Below are positions 24,704 to 36,294 of a DNA stretch of 64,000 nucleotides, in pieces (positions within the stretch are counted from its first letter, which is position 1; the number at the start of each line of letters is the position of its first letter). Both the position numbers and the translations under genes were made by a program. Below the pieces are notes generated by a model. It was given only the letters and a program-made list of their open reading frames with translations, was not told the origin of the DNA and made no database searches. This stretch comes from Steinernema hermaphroditum. Lineage: Eukaryota; Nematoda; Chromadorea; Rhabditida; Steinernematidae. The DNA lies in the NCBI GenBank assembly GCA_030435675.1, contig CM059621.1:7626001-7690000 (forward strand), given 5' to 3'.

Positions 24704-27700
24704 CAGCCTCTAAAAACGAGCATATAAAAAGGGGACTGATTTTGGAGACCTTTGAAGATCGATCGACTCTAGCCTTCAACCCGGAAAGCGCAGCATTCCT
24801 CGGATGGTACAACTGAGATGATGACCCGAAACGGAAACGAACCGGTTTCCCGAAGCACGCGTTTTTGCATCGTCTTCAAAGGGCGAACTTTCGCGAAGGT
24901 TATTAAGGAGGATGTAAATGTACATCGACGGTGATCAGTGTGGTCATGAAGAAGGGATGGTCGTTCCTGCAAAACGAAATTGACTTTGGAGACATCTGCA
25001 ATCGAGGCTATCTAGGAGGAAGTGATAGAGATGTCTTGGCGAATTTAAGTGTTTCCAAAGATCAGTTTTTACCTGAAAGGAATAGGAGGGACGTCGTTAA
25101 ATACCCGTCGGAGGCCGATCGATGGGGAACCCATAAAGCGCAAGTCACTTCTGTCTCCGCAACATAAACCATTCATAGCCGATCGGCATGGCTTCCCCCG
25201 ACTCATTAGAATTCACGCTGCAGTCGAAGATCAAAAGCTCGACGGCGGAGATGCAAGAACAGATGGGGCTGCCTTCGAATTTTACGATGTCTCGGTGTCA
25301 ACAGTGCGGTGACGCTCATCGAATTAGCGATCGCCAAGACGGCGCAGATTCGCGTTCTTCGACCGATTCGACTCCACTTGAGGCGAGCGACGCCTATAAA
25401 TAGGATCCGATGGAATCGGATTATGCGAGCGTGTGGAGATCAGAAAGTGGCAGCTACTTGTTGGCTCAAAAACAAGGAACTCTTTGAGTCCCGAGGCGAG
25501 GGCTAGAGGCGATGAAATTAATTCCATTGCTTAGACATAAATTCCGTAGATTCTGTTTTTCATAAGCAGCTGCGTCGAATGCGCGTAACTCATATTTTAT
25601 GATTCCGACAGACAACAAAGCGTCGAGCGCCTCGGAATTATAAACATCCACTTGAAGGCACATGTGGAGGAGGATTACTGTAAAGTTCCCGCAGTCGGAT
25701 GTGCCGATTCCGATGCGAGAAGAGCTTTATTTTGGGAAGAGGCTGCTCCTTATATTTTCATGTTACTGCGCTAAGTGTGCAACTATGCACAGTTGGAGTG
25801 AGCGCGACGCTCCAAGCGCTCGAGTCGCGCAGCGATCATTGATCGTTTACCCCGATCGATTAGGCGAGAAAGCGGAAACCCTCGAAGGCGCTGGCGCCGA
25901 AGTGAATCAGCGCCTCCGCGCATTGTTGTTTCATTACGCCGGCGCTAATTGAAACCTCACTGAAGATTCTGGAAACAACTGGCGGCGAGAGAATGAGCGT
26001 TTCCTCCGCCTCAGGGCGTGATATGTCGAGAAGGAGATTGTGAGATGACGGGAAATGAGATCGTTTAGGAGACGGGGTGATGAAGATCTAGATTCAAAGA
26101 GCTCACCAGATGAGGTTTCTTCCAGAAGCTGTTCCTACGAGCATTACCCACGTGTCAACTTCGATGATCTTCCATCTGAGTCATAAAAAGTTCTCCAAGA
26201 GAAGTGCATGCAGATCGCCACTTTACGTGACTTCTGTATTCCTCCACTGTGAAGCCCCCCTGGAACTGACCAAAGCGATCTTCGCGAACGGTCAACAAAT
26301 GCATGGCGGGTCAAGTAGGTGACGTCTGCATCGCTGATCAGATGCTAGCCCATATCTCTCATAAAGAAAAGATAGGCAAGACTGATCATTGATGCGCTGT
26401 GATATCATTCTGGGTCCCCCTCTGTGTCTCCCAGCAACGTTTCCCTCCAAAACACAGCCAACAAACACGGATATGGCATCTACGTAATCCCTTTGTGACG
26501 CCACGTCGATGCCTTCCGTGTTGCACTTTGATCCTGCACCTGCAGGAACTTCCGTCCACCTCCCCCGGACATGCAAATTTTGTTGTTCATTGCCCAAAAG
26601 AATGCCCTTTCGGCACTCTTTCTCGCATTCTTCACCGTCTGGCCCTTTTGCAAAAGTGCTCGCTGCTTGCGCACTTACGGCTCTCGATGGTCGAATAAAA
26701 ATCGATGAGTAGGCGCCACAAAAATGCAAAACATCAGAGCCGTCGGGCTTGCAGACCGTCTGGCCGCGCGGGTATGCATAAAAACTTCACGTGGAATGCA
26801 GCGTCACGGTTGCACTTTGGCTTCGCGAACGATCTGATAAAGACGCCGAGGCAAATCGACCGAAGAACCGCAGAGGCAGAGGCGTCGACTGTCGACGGAG
26901 GGGTGGGCAACGCGGACGGAGGTTGAGCCACGCTGGTAAACAGTCCACATGTTACACTTTGTCTTACAGCAACAGATCTCAACATTTTATCGGTCATCAA
27001 AACCAAGTTCTAGGTCTCTAAATGTTGGAATTTTCGGAGATTTTTGGGTCATATAAGTGAGTAGAAGGTCTATGTTCTTGAACTATGCTCCGGTCCTCCT
27101 AGACAAAGACAGGGAAAGGGATTTACGAGTTTACGGAAGTCGCCGGAACACAAATGAAAGAACCTTCCATAAGTGTGAAATACATCAAAAATCTTAGTTA
27201 GGTGCGAAGTCCAGGCACAAATGTAACACAAAAACCATTAGCCAAACCTACAACGACCCTTATCTACCTCTATTTCCTTCGACCTTACTATAAATAGAAC
27301 GATTTCGATGGAAAACAAAAACAAGCGCAGGTGAACGGCTAATCCGGGGCGCGTTTGGCGAACCCGGCGGCTTTGTGACCCAAAAGGGACTCAATTAGGG
27401 CGGTCGGCGTTGTTTTGAGATTTCGCCGGCCGCCCTGAGGGCGCAGTCGATGTTATTAAAATGATGGGCTCCGCGACGACGTCCATGTAAGCAAATAATG
27501 GAAAGTCGATATTTTGGGACAAAAAGATCGGTGGAATGTTTCGCCGAAGGTTCCCTCTCCAATCCAACGCTCCCTTCTCGAAAAAAACGAGCGCTCTTCC
27601 GGGGTGGCCAAGGGACGTTTGCAGCGCGGATTTGCCGAAGTGCAAATACAGGAAGACGCCTGCACTTTGCACAAAAGTGCAATCGCTACCGATAGGTGTG

Positions 27701-28690
27701 TCATCCGCCGCGGCCGCCAGTAAGAACGGCGATGAGTGGAACGAAGCGGAGATCGAAGTGAGTGATAATTCGATCGAACAGTAATTGCTATCTGACCTTG
27801 TGACGAGTAACCTTGAGTACTGTGGCGGATTCTCCGTGCGGAGATTATTAAAAAAGCAATCACTAAACGGGATTTGGAGCGCTCCGATAGAGGACTTCCA
27901 TCACAACAGCTCCGTCTACGAAAACACAGTCAGCCGTAAACAAGCAGATAGAAGTGTTGAACCCATGGGATTAATGTAGGTACCTAGAGATGTTTGGAGG
28001 ATTCTTGGGGGCATCGATAATGCAGAGGGTATAGACTGCAGTGTACTATGACTGCACAGTGACACGGGATTTACTGGAAGTGGTCACAGGAACCGTACAC
28101 ATAAAGAAGAGAAGAATCAAAGCCTTCAAAGAAGAAGAAAACAGCTAATCTTATTGTCAGCGTAGTGAACCAAAAAAGAAGTATGAAGTGAGAGTGGGAT
28201 ATAGTTTTCTTTTCTTGAGTATAGGCATTTGAAGCTTGATGACGAAAGTTCGCGCTGGCCTCTCGGCTCAATTTATTCCACACTTTTTTGGAGAGCTCAC
28301 TACTGAGACTAAATTTGTATGTGAAGCGAAGCGCCTGACAAAGTGGATCCAGCGGATTTGAAGCCGGGCTGGTTGGCTATCAAAATATTGTCACTATTGA
28401 ATGAAAACTATTACACCTTTGTTCATCTTAAGCGTTTCTGGGGAAATCGAAGTTTTTTACTGCTCAGACGATGCGTTCTATCACGAGAAGTCCGCTTCCG
28501 AAATAAAAACACGGGTACAAACAAGCAAATACAAGTGATTCACCCGTTTTGGAGAATATAAACAAGCGACTTTAGAGGCTTAGAGAGCACAGTACTGTGC
28601 CTCTTATTTAGGCATGTAAGCAAGGCCATATCTGAGAGACATTTTTGACACTCCCAGGAATTTCAGTGAGAACACAATTTTGCCTCTAAA

Positions 28691-28798
28691 TTACTGACCA
28701 GTGATCCTAAACGAGTCCGAAATCAAAACGAGTCCGAGTCCGAGTCCGAAAAACGAGTCCGGACTCGTTTTGGACTCGTTAGGATCACTGTCACTGAC
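28691..28798. mobile_element. Short hAT-type MITE with target duplication
   Basis: The element spans 28699-28790 (92 bp). It begins CAGTGATCCTAAACGAGTCC and ends with the inverted counterpart GGACTCGTTAGGATCACTG, differing by a single inserted base. Flanking octamers are TTACTGAC (28691-28698) and TCACTGAC (28791-28798), seven of eight identical, which fits the 8-bp duplication made by hAT transposases. CAGTG ends are typical of hAT elements. The interior is built from repeated cgagtc units and is itself palindromic. There is no coding capacity, so it is non-autonomous. Confidence 0.75.
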
Positions 28799-30711
28799 TT
28801 TGTCGCCCTTTGCGGACGGTTCGAGAAAATTAGCAGAAATACATGAACGAACATCCCTTCTTCCGTCTTCCTAATAACTTAAACAAACACACGATCAGAG
28901 GGCCATTTAGCACTGAACGAAGTCGATAACTCACTCGGCCGCTAATCGGTCAGTCGGCGTATCAACTGGTCACTGAAAGCTCAGAAATCAAATGCTCACC
29001 GTCCCAGAGGGCCGTGTTTACATCAGAACATTCCGTGGAACGTTGATAAGGGAGCGCCGGAGTGAGCAAACGGACGTACGAGTTGTTGGAGCACAGCTGA
29101 TAATGGGACAAATGCAGATTTTACAACTTCTTCTTGGGTACAAAACCTCTTTTTCTTCCTCTTCGCAACACAAAGCGAGTGACGCAAATGGAAGCGGAGC
29201 TTCCCTTTCATCTCTGCAGAGCAAAGGGGGATAAAATCAGAGATCGCCGGGTTAAAGCCGCGCCAGAGCGTCGGGCCCAAAAGCAAACTTGAATCTAAAG
29301 TTCAAGTCGATGGCAAACACAAAACTGACGTCGGCGCGGCGATACAATACAAATACAAACAAAAACGGCCCTCGAATCTGGGTGCGAATCCACATCGGAC
29401 GATGCGCTTTGATGGCCTCGGCTAGGTTGTAGTTTAAGTGCAATCAGAACGTTGAGAAAGTTCAATTCGATTGGATGAGCCCATGGTGCACTTTTAGATC
29501 TTTAAGGCCTTGCATGGACTTTGGACCGTCTTCTGTGCTCCCTTTAGCCTCTTTCGAACGCATACGTCAATCCTTACGGGGTCTTTCGTGCGAAAGTCGA
29601 CGACTGAAAATCCTAAGGAGGAAACAGAAATATGGCATACAAGTATTAGAAGAAAGGTGGACACCTCTAGAATCTTCGCACATGGCTTTGGAAGCTGTGA
29701 AGATTTCTGAAGCATTAGTATCCAAGGTCAATGTTTAGCTTTTAATTAATCGGGCTCCTCAAATAGATTAGGAATGGCGCCGTCGCGTCAGAAGGATAAA
29801 CTTTCAGTGAGGCGGAGAAGCGGCGCATAGTCTAGTCTAGTCTAAACAGTGAATGCGCACTAGGAGACAGCTAGTCTCTTCAAGACCAAAACTGTGAAAA
29901 AATACGATAAGCTTCTGACAGCGACTGCACAGGAGCGCCTCCAGTTGCCTGTCATTGTGGAGCAGTGACGTCAACAGGTGGCAGGAGCGGTCTGCAGGAG
30001 AAGAGCCGCGAGAAGGAGAATGGGGAGCGGGGCGTTTCCCCGAGAACTACATACCCATCATATCTCCCGTATCAACTGATCAAATATCACTTATCATCTC
30101 CAGTGCCGTTTGCACCGAATGGCTCGTTTCAGATTCCGAGTGGTCAGGAAAGGCCAAGGTTGTAGTCTACAGATTTTCAGCCAAATTTTGATGATTCTCC
30201 TTGTCAGTTTACGAAAGGGTTCGCTACGGCTGCAAATCCGTTTTGTCGTTTCAAAATAGAAATTTACTTCCAAATTCAACTGGCAAAATATTGTCGAAAT
30301 CGTCAACCAGGAGCAGTTCACAAACATCTGGAAAAGGAAGAGTATGCCATCGGATCTCAGAAACCTGCAGAGGAACTTCTTTGATCAGTGTCCTCATTTG
30401 GTGTCATTTTTTTCATGCACGGATCGAGAGTAGGATGAGCATGGAAGAGATGGGGTACATAATGTAACATGGACTGGAGATGGACCGGAGAGGAGTCCAA
30501 GCTTTGCAACATGAATCGTAGGTGGGATGAGCCATAAGACGATAATAGGTATGGACCGAGCATGGATCGGGCATTGGATAAGACATGGACCGGGAAAGCA
30601 ACAGCCCATTCGAAGGCATTCGATTGCACAACATCAGCCCACTTTGTGAGCAACACCCGGACGCCTTGTTCATAGAATATGCTGAAAATGTTTGGATACA
30701 GTTGTTGACCA

Positions 30712-30800
30712 CTTACTCAGAGTGATTTCCTCTGAGGTCGTCATTTGTGGATGAGCACATATGGTGGTAAGATAGAGCTAAGAGAGTGCTATGTGAACAC
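30712..30800 (+). repeat. Dispersed repeat B, copy 1
   Basis: Resembles 48541-48620 in the same orientation: gagtg-tttcctctg near the left, catcattt-like core, then gtaaga-aga and agagtgctatg at the right. Divergence is moderate and the boundaries are uncertain. Confidence 0.45.
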
Positions 30801-31340
30801 TGAAGGAAGTCGCCGTTCATCACACAACTAATAGTATAAGCATCCCGTATATCGTATTTCGCAGTCTCGAGGTTCCAGGTTAAGAACCGGTACGACAGAA
30901 TGGTTCTCTAAAATCAGAGGGAGTGAGAGCTAACTGTACTCAGCACCGTACTAATCCATTTCACCATTTCCAAATTACAAAAAAAAAGGATATTTATAAC
31001 AGGCGACATTAACAGTGGGACTCTGTATGGGACCTTTAAAAGACTCTGTATGGAATCTTTAAATGTTGATTCCCGGTTGCTTGAAAAGTCATTTTCCGCG
31101 TTGTAGTGTTTCTGTGAATTCCTTGGGTTACTGTACACTTATCGTGTAGGTAAAGGCGAAGAGCATCTCTCACCGTGTCTTCGCATCGGTTTGGAGATGT
31201 AAATATGGCTTCGGAACTTTCCCGAAATAAAAGTCATAACGAATGATACAAATATTTCATTTTAAATACATTGTAAGCAGAGCACGCGGTGATTGCCTCC
31301 AAGTACCGTACCCCGTCGAATCGTGTTCGGCTTCTATGAA

Positions 31341-31616
31341 ATGTTCCTCTGCTTCTCCTTCCCCTTCATATTCTCTTCAAACAAAGCTGCATCCCAAAGC
31401 GATGGGAAGAGAAGCGATATTTCGAAAGAGAAACGTGAGATTCGAAATCTGGAAACAGACAGCGATGCGGTGGTCCCGGCACGATGCACGTGACCGTTCC
31501 ACCAGCCTGCATACGATCGACTTTGCGAACATGCGGTCAGACGTCGAAAACAGTTCGAGCATCGATGGGCAGGTTGGAAGCCGGAGAGCAGTCTGTTGTG
31601 GACAGATCCACGGTGA
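31341..31616 (+). CDS. Tentative small secreted peptide precursor
   Basis: Two exons (31341-31469 and 31506-31616) with a 36-nt intron give a 79-residue protein. The N-terminus after Met is hydrophobic (FLCFSFPFIFSS) like a signal peptide. The rest contains several basic clusters (GKR, EKR, VRRRK) and ends in a Trp-rich segment (RWAGWKPESSLLWTDPR). Basic clusters behind a signal peptide are the layout of neuropeptide-like precursors, but I recognise no known peptide. The reading depends on the short intron; without it two other frames compete across the same DNA. The stop lies 166 nt before the INTS6 start and 97 nt before its upstream splice acceptor, spacing that would fit a nematode operon. 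Treat the gene as a proposal. Confidence 0.4.
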
Positions 31617-31781
31617 AAGCATTCCAAATTGACGGCTGAACACGCGAAATACAGTGCACCAGCACAAGAAAGTAGCGAAACAGGCGAAATTCCTAAGACA
31701 GCCGTTTTTCAGGTTTCCGAACTTTCTTTTCTGCTATTTCTATTCTTCTATGCTCGGAAAGAGCGCCGATCGTCCTTCCCG

Positions 31782-34700
31782 ATGACCATCATTCTCTTTC
31801 TCGTGGACTCGAGCGCCTCCATGGGGCAGAAGACGTACCTCGGTACGACCTACCTCGATGCGGCGCGCACGGCGATCGAACTCTTTTGGAAGGTAGGCGA
31901 CCTAGCCGAGGCGTACGGTCGGACAGAGATGTATTGGGCCGTTTCAGATGCGCCAGAAAGACCCGATATCAAAAGGCGATCGCTACATGCTCATGAACTT
32001 TGACGATTTTCCGAAAAACGTTAAGTCCGGCTGGCGCGAAAGCCAAGGCGTTCTGCAGGAGCAGCTGAAGAACCTGCAAGCCTGCGGGCTGACGGCGTTT
32101 GGGCCGGCCCTCGGGTCCGCATTCCGGTTCGTTAACCTCAACCGCAGCCAATCGGGTATCGAAAACTACGGATATGGACGACATCCGTACTACGTGGAGC
32201 CGGTGGTCATCGTCGCCTTCACCGATGGCGGAACTTTGAACACGTTGAACGAAGGAACCACAGATGAGGTTTGTTTTCTACCCGGCCGTGCCAAATGCAG
32301 AACTGTCGTCTTTTTAGATCAAATTCATGAAACCAAGTGTGTTGGGAACAGAGTTGACAGATGAACCGTTCCGGTGGGACCAGCGACTCTACACAGTCGT
32401 CTTCCGGTATCCCGGATATCCCTCGAAAAACCGCGTCCCACCGGTAGTTCATCCCGATCGGAGTCATATCGATGTAATGTGCCAGGCAACTGGAGGTAAG
32501 CGCTTCGCGGTGGGTACTGTAGCTACCGTTGGTGTCCGATGCCGTTGTGTTGCAGCCTTCTTATTCCTTACCCTTTCAGGACGGTCGTATTGCGTGCTTT
32601 CACATCGCATGCTACAGCAAGTCATCGAAGACATCTTGAAGCGGGTGCAAATCGGAGGAGTTTTGGCGCGATTTGAGAAGACATGTAGGAAACATTCGTA
32701 GATTTTTTTGATGGCAGTTCTTTCCTTCAGCTATACCATCGAATCTGAAACCGCTAGAAAACGAGAATGGGCCGTTGATTCCTCTTGGCGCAGCTCCTGG
32801 TGAAGCGTTTAAGAGTCAACTGATGCTGGTTTGCAAGCCGATGCGCATTGGACCGACGCCATTCATCGGTCACTGGCCTATTCCAGAAGCATTCTGGCCA
32901 GATAGCATCATGGCAACGCTTCCTCCGAGGAAGGCGCACCCTGCAATATATGTTCGCTGTGAAGCTATTGAATTCGTAGTGAACAACGACTTCCCTTTCG
33001 ACAAGTATGAACTAGAACCCAGCCCACTGACTCAAATGATTCTCGAAAGGCGGCAAGTAAATGCCTGCTGGCAGGTACTTCAGCGACTTGTGTCACTGGT
33101 GAAGAACTGGCTTTTGCAGGTCTTTGTTATGAATTCTGGCCCGAAGCCAGGTATGGGACATCCGTTCGGATTCATAAAACCGTCTTCTAACATGCTCTCT
33201 GTTAACCTCTACATCATGCCGTACAATTATCCGGCGATTCTAACAATCTTGGAAGAGCTGAAGGACAACAAGCTTCAGCGCAATTCAGTTCAGCTCCGTG
33301 CGAAGCTGGAGAAGTACTTGTGCACTGTGCCTCACTACTACTACAGCGTATGTGTCGATAGCCCGTGTCTGCATAATATCTACCGCATTTCAGTCTCTCA
33401 AAAAAGCTTTGAAGCGAGTTAACATAACTCATCAAATTCTCGACGACGCCGGAACTCTTTATTCATACAACGTTGTTAACTATTTGAACAAAATTAAGGC
33501 TGTTTCCAAAGAAGAGCAGGAGATACTTAACTGTCAAGTAGCCGAAAATCTTCAGCATAGTGTGGCAGCCATACAAGCAGTCAACCACCAAGTAACTCTC
33601 ATCAAAGCTCTGCACTCTCTTGTGCCCATTGACGAACGAAAAAAGCTTCCACCGATTCTTGGAAAGGATAAAGAGAAGGACAAAGACGTGTTCAAGGTGA
33701 AATGCGCTCGTGTGCAGCCACTGTAGTCCACTCGTTTCAGATAACACTGATTGAAACGAAGAGCAGAATCGCTGGACTTGATCCTTCTTCCTATTTCCGA
33801 AACCCCTTCGACATCGAGAGATGCTCGTTGATCAGTCAGCTCAACCGCATGAAGATGAACTTCGACCAGCGTCTCTCGGACTCGACGATTCCTGTTTTGG
33901 AAGGCGGCATGCCTGGGCAGCGCATCAAGCTTCAGCAGGCCGGTATGTTCCTGGGGCAAGAAGCTAAAAGCTATCGTTCACGTTTCAGAGAGTTTGCATA
34001 ACCAGCTGATTGGAACCATGGGTGACTACAACACGTACATGACCCGACTGAAGGCACTTGGCGGTGGCGCTCGGAAATTAAACGAAGAGAAGATGGCGCG
34101 TTTTCATGCCTTCGGAAATCCGTTCAAAGAGAAGAAAGGGATGGCGGTTGATGAAGTGGGAACTTTCAACGAAGCAAGTTCATCAGGGTCGCCATCTCCG
34201 AAAAACGCTGAGAGACCACGGCACCGCAAGAAATCCGGACCGCTTCAGTTCGAAACGGGATCCGCATGGCGCAAGAGATTCCGCTCGAGGTCCGAATCGG
34301 ATACTTCTTCCGTTGTATCTGACCTTTCGGACATCGGTTCTATCTCTTCTCTCGAAAACGACGTTGTTGTGGATGAAGATGTGCCGGATGCTTCAACTGA
34401 CCTTGTAATCGTGGACGAAGATGATGAAGGTTAGTTCATGCAGTCAGGAAGCCGAACTCATCGGTCTTTAGAAGCCCCTGAGAACAATGGTGAAGAAGCT
34501 GTCCACGACAGGCCTTCCACCAATGGAGACATCAAAGGAGACGAGGAGGACCAGAAACACGCGCGCTTAAATGGTAAATCGACTAAAGTGTCCCGGAAAC
34601 GCAAGGCTTCCCCGGAGCACGATGGGAAGGCCGCAGCATCTGCGAAGAAGCGCGTGAAACAACATCAGAAGAAGCCTCTCTCGAAAGACGACCTTCGCGC

Positions 34701-34990
34701 GCGCAAGTTGGAGATAGCAGCTATTGCTCGGGGAATCTACGAACGTATGTGTTCGCGAACTCTTCTAATCATACACCAGTGCTTCCTGTTCAGGTCCAGA
34801 GAAGATCTGCCAGCGATGCGTTGAATCCGTTTCCGGAGATGCTGTGGAAGATAAGCTGAAGTTGCTACGGGCTGCTCTGCAACAAGCGCGAAAATTACAG
34901 AGGGCTAGGTTAATTACCTGTTTGGAAGAAGAGGTTGTAAGGCTAAGAGATGAGAAAAACGCCAATAGAAACACTGCCGCGGAGGTCTAG
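31782..34990 (+). CDS. INTS6: Integrator complex subunit 6 (DICE1 family)
   Basis: INTS6 belongs to the Integrator complex, which cleaves nascent snRNA and other RNA polymerase II transcripts; in other animals it recruits PP2A. Eleven exons: 31782-31892, 31948-32268, 32318-32495, 32580-32684, 32731-33074, 33120-33347, 33394-33696, 33741-33942, 33989-34429, 34472-34744 and 34794-34990, giving 900 residues against about 890 in human. The N-terminus is a von Willebrand A domain with the MIDAS motif DSSAS (Asp9, Ser11, Ser13). Family blocks follow: EPFRWDQRL, GHWPIPEAFWPD, PFDKYELEPSPLTQ, CWQVFV, MPYNYPAIL and FGNPFKEKKGM. The C-terminus is acidic then basic, ending in a helical domain. Intron 33075-33119 is 45 nt with no stop, so the frame stays open through it; the CWQ-VFV junction of the family shows it is an intron. 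A strong acceptor ends at 31712, suggesting trans-splicing. Confidence 0.95.
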
Positions 34991-35718
34991 GGTCGTCCTA
35001 ACCACGATCCTAGCGAATAGGTGGTTGCGCATAGGTGATTTTTCTCCGCTCTCTCACATAGCTGGTCTCAGAAAACGGGTTCTTCTTTCCTTCCCCTGTG
35101 ATGGCCCTCTGCTTCAAATTCGTCGTGATACAGTTGTTTATGTTTTAAAGATTTTATTTGCCTTCGTTTGATCGCGTATCACCCCTGGTCAATTAATGTT
35201 CGAAGAATATCTTTACTTTTAGGGATCGCAGCGCAGGGCATTTTCAGAAGTCGAAGTAATGCGGATGATCGGGGTCGTTTTATTGCGAAATTGGGTCCAG
35301 GTTCACATTTTGTGGCACCTGAGCTCGCGACCGCAGCTCCAACCTTGCACCGTTCGGTTGAATTCTGTAGCTTGAAAGTCGTACGAGGGTTCCGAGTAGT
35401 CCTGGGAGATTCTATTCGCCTCGCTGATTTCCTTTACGATGTCGGCGTAGGTGCCACCCTCCCAAACGTGTGTGTTTCCCTTATCCGCACATGTAACACG
35501 TGGTAGAACCTTATTTAGGGCCCAGCGGACCTCACATTCTGCCAAAGGTTAGAAAATCGTCTTTCTGTCACCGTAGACCATCCGCGCAACCTTCAAACGG
35601 TGAATGAGTACACCACAACACAAAATCCACATAGAGAAGAACAAACATAGATTTATCAAAACCTGACTGCTAAACAGAACAAGTTTGAACTACTCGAAAT
35701 CTTCTTTACACAGCCACA
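34991..35718. other. Intergenic between INTS6 and ATP synthase d
   Basis: Convergent 3' ends. No canonical AATAAA was found just after INTS6. It contains an exon-sized remnant of a beta-hexosaminidase gene, listed separately. Otherwise I see nothing. Confidence 0.4.
35420..35471 (-). pseudogene. Stray exon remnant of a beta-hexosaminidase gene
   Basis: Read on the minus strand this gives HVWEGGTYADIVKEISE. Exon 7 of the intact beta-hexosaminidase gene 2.3 kb away gives HVWKGDTYADIMKEMNE, 11 of 17 identical. The fragment has an AG just upstream, as the real exon does, but the donor is changed (GAG followed by gc instead of gt). No neighbouring hexosaminidase exons are visible. It is most likely a leftover of a duplicated copy. 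An exon of an unseen alternative transcript is less likely. Confidence 0.6.
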
Positions 35719-36294
35719 TTAATGGTCATCCACCTTGTCGGCCCGTCGGAGTACCTTGTAGTCGCTGAACCGTTCCTTGAGCTGAGGCGTCTCGTTCAGT
35801 CCAATGTTGCACGGATCGGGGATACGCTCCTGGTAGCGCAGGTCATAGAACAGGTGTGGGAAGTACTCGGCGAAGTGCTGGCGATCGAAGTGCTCAACTG
35901 GGGGAGCCTTGGCCCACTTCTCTTCAACCTTCTGAGCTTCAACGGCGCCATCAGCGGTCTTGTCATTGTGAAGGCTGATGCGCGCGTCGTTGTACTTGAT
36001 CCACTCGTCGATTTCCTTGATGTAACTGCTGGGGATGGCGCCATAGGGGATCTTGATGGCGTTATATTGTTTCTGCAGTGAATCGAGGACAGCAGCATGC
36101 CCGGGCATCTCCTTCTTCAGCGCAGCGAAGTCATACTTGGGCAGATCGGCGGGGAGTTGGTTGACGACGGCGGAGAACGACGAATTCTGGCCCTTCAGGC
36201 GGTTCAGCTCGGCCGCGTGTTCGGACGTCAGGCGGTCGGCCAGCTTGCGCCAGTTCACGGACGTAGTTGAGACGCGCTTGACTGCTTGTGCCAT
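35719..36294 (-). CDS. Mitochondrial ATP synthase subunit d
   Basis: Subunit d is part of the peripheral stalk of mitochondrial F1Fo ATP synthase, tying F1 to the membrane sector. One uninterrupted coding exon gives 191 residues, the normal size. The sequence follows the nematode family closely: a start like AKRV-(A/S)T-SSVNW, LPADLPKYDFAALKKEMP, HAAVLDSLQKQY, EKWAKAPPVEHFDRQHF, EYFPHLFYDLRYQ and DPCNIGLN. I start at 36294 because a splice acceptor (TTTTTGCAG) ends 3 nt upstream, so the Met at 36303 would lie in intron sequence. That acceptor is a good candidate for spliced-leader addition. Subunit d has no cleaved presequence in many animals, which fits the short N-terminus. Codons are strongly biased, as expected for an abundant protein. 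Confidence 0.94.
   Translation of the reverse strand: MAQAVKRVSTTSVNWRKLADRLTSEHAAELNRLKGQNSSFSAVVNQLPADLPKYDFAALKKEMPGHAAVLDSLQKQYNAIKIPYGAIPSSYIKEIDEWIKYNDARISLHNDKTADGAVEAQKVEEKWAKAPPVEHFDRQHFAEYFPHLFYDLRYQERIPDPCNIGLNETPQLKERFSDYKVLRRADKVDDH

Larger units (their letters stand above)
20148..31340. other. Eleven kilobases without a supported gene
   Basis: No exon chain with a recognisable product was found on either strand. The region contains a CGG/CGA-rich block, a CCT microsatellite, one dispersed repeat copy, a poly(A)/poly(T) hairpin, a hAT-type MITE and a second dispersed repeat, listed separately. A few short islands look coding in codon use (about 24.15-24.37 kb, 25188-25403 and 25662-25952 on the plus strand) but have no family match and no clear splice partners. 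The region could be spacer, or long introns and regulatory DNA of a gene I cannot see. Confidence 0.4.

Noticed and set aside
31243..31632. 129-codon open frame overlapping the proposed small peptide gene
   Set aside because: It lacks a signal peptide or family match, while the spliced alternative frame gives a more protein-like product ending in a natural stop.
33075..33119. Reading the INTS6 frame straight through this stretch
   Set aside because: The family has CWQ directly followed by VFV, so the extra 15 residues are a 45-nt intron.
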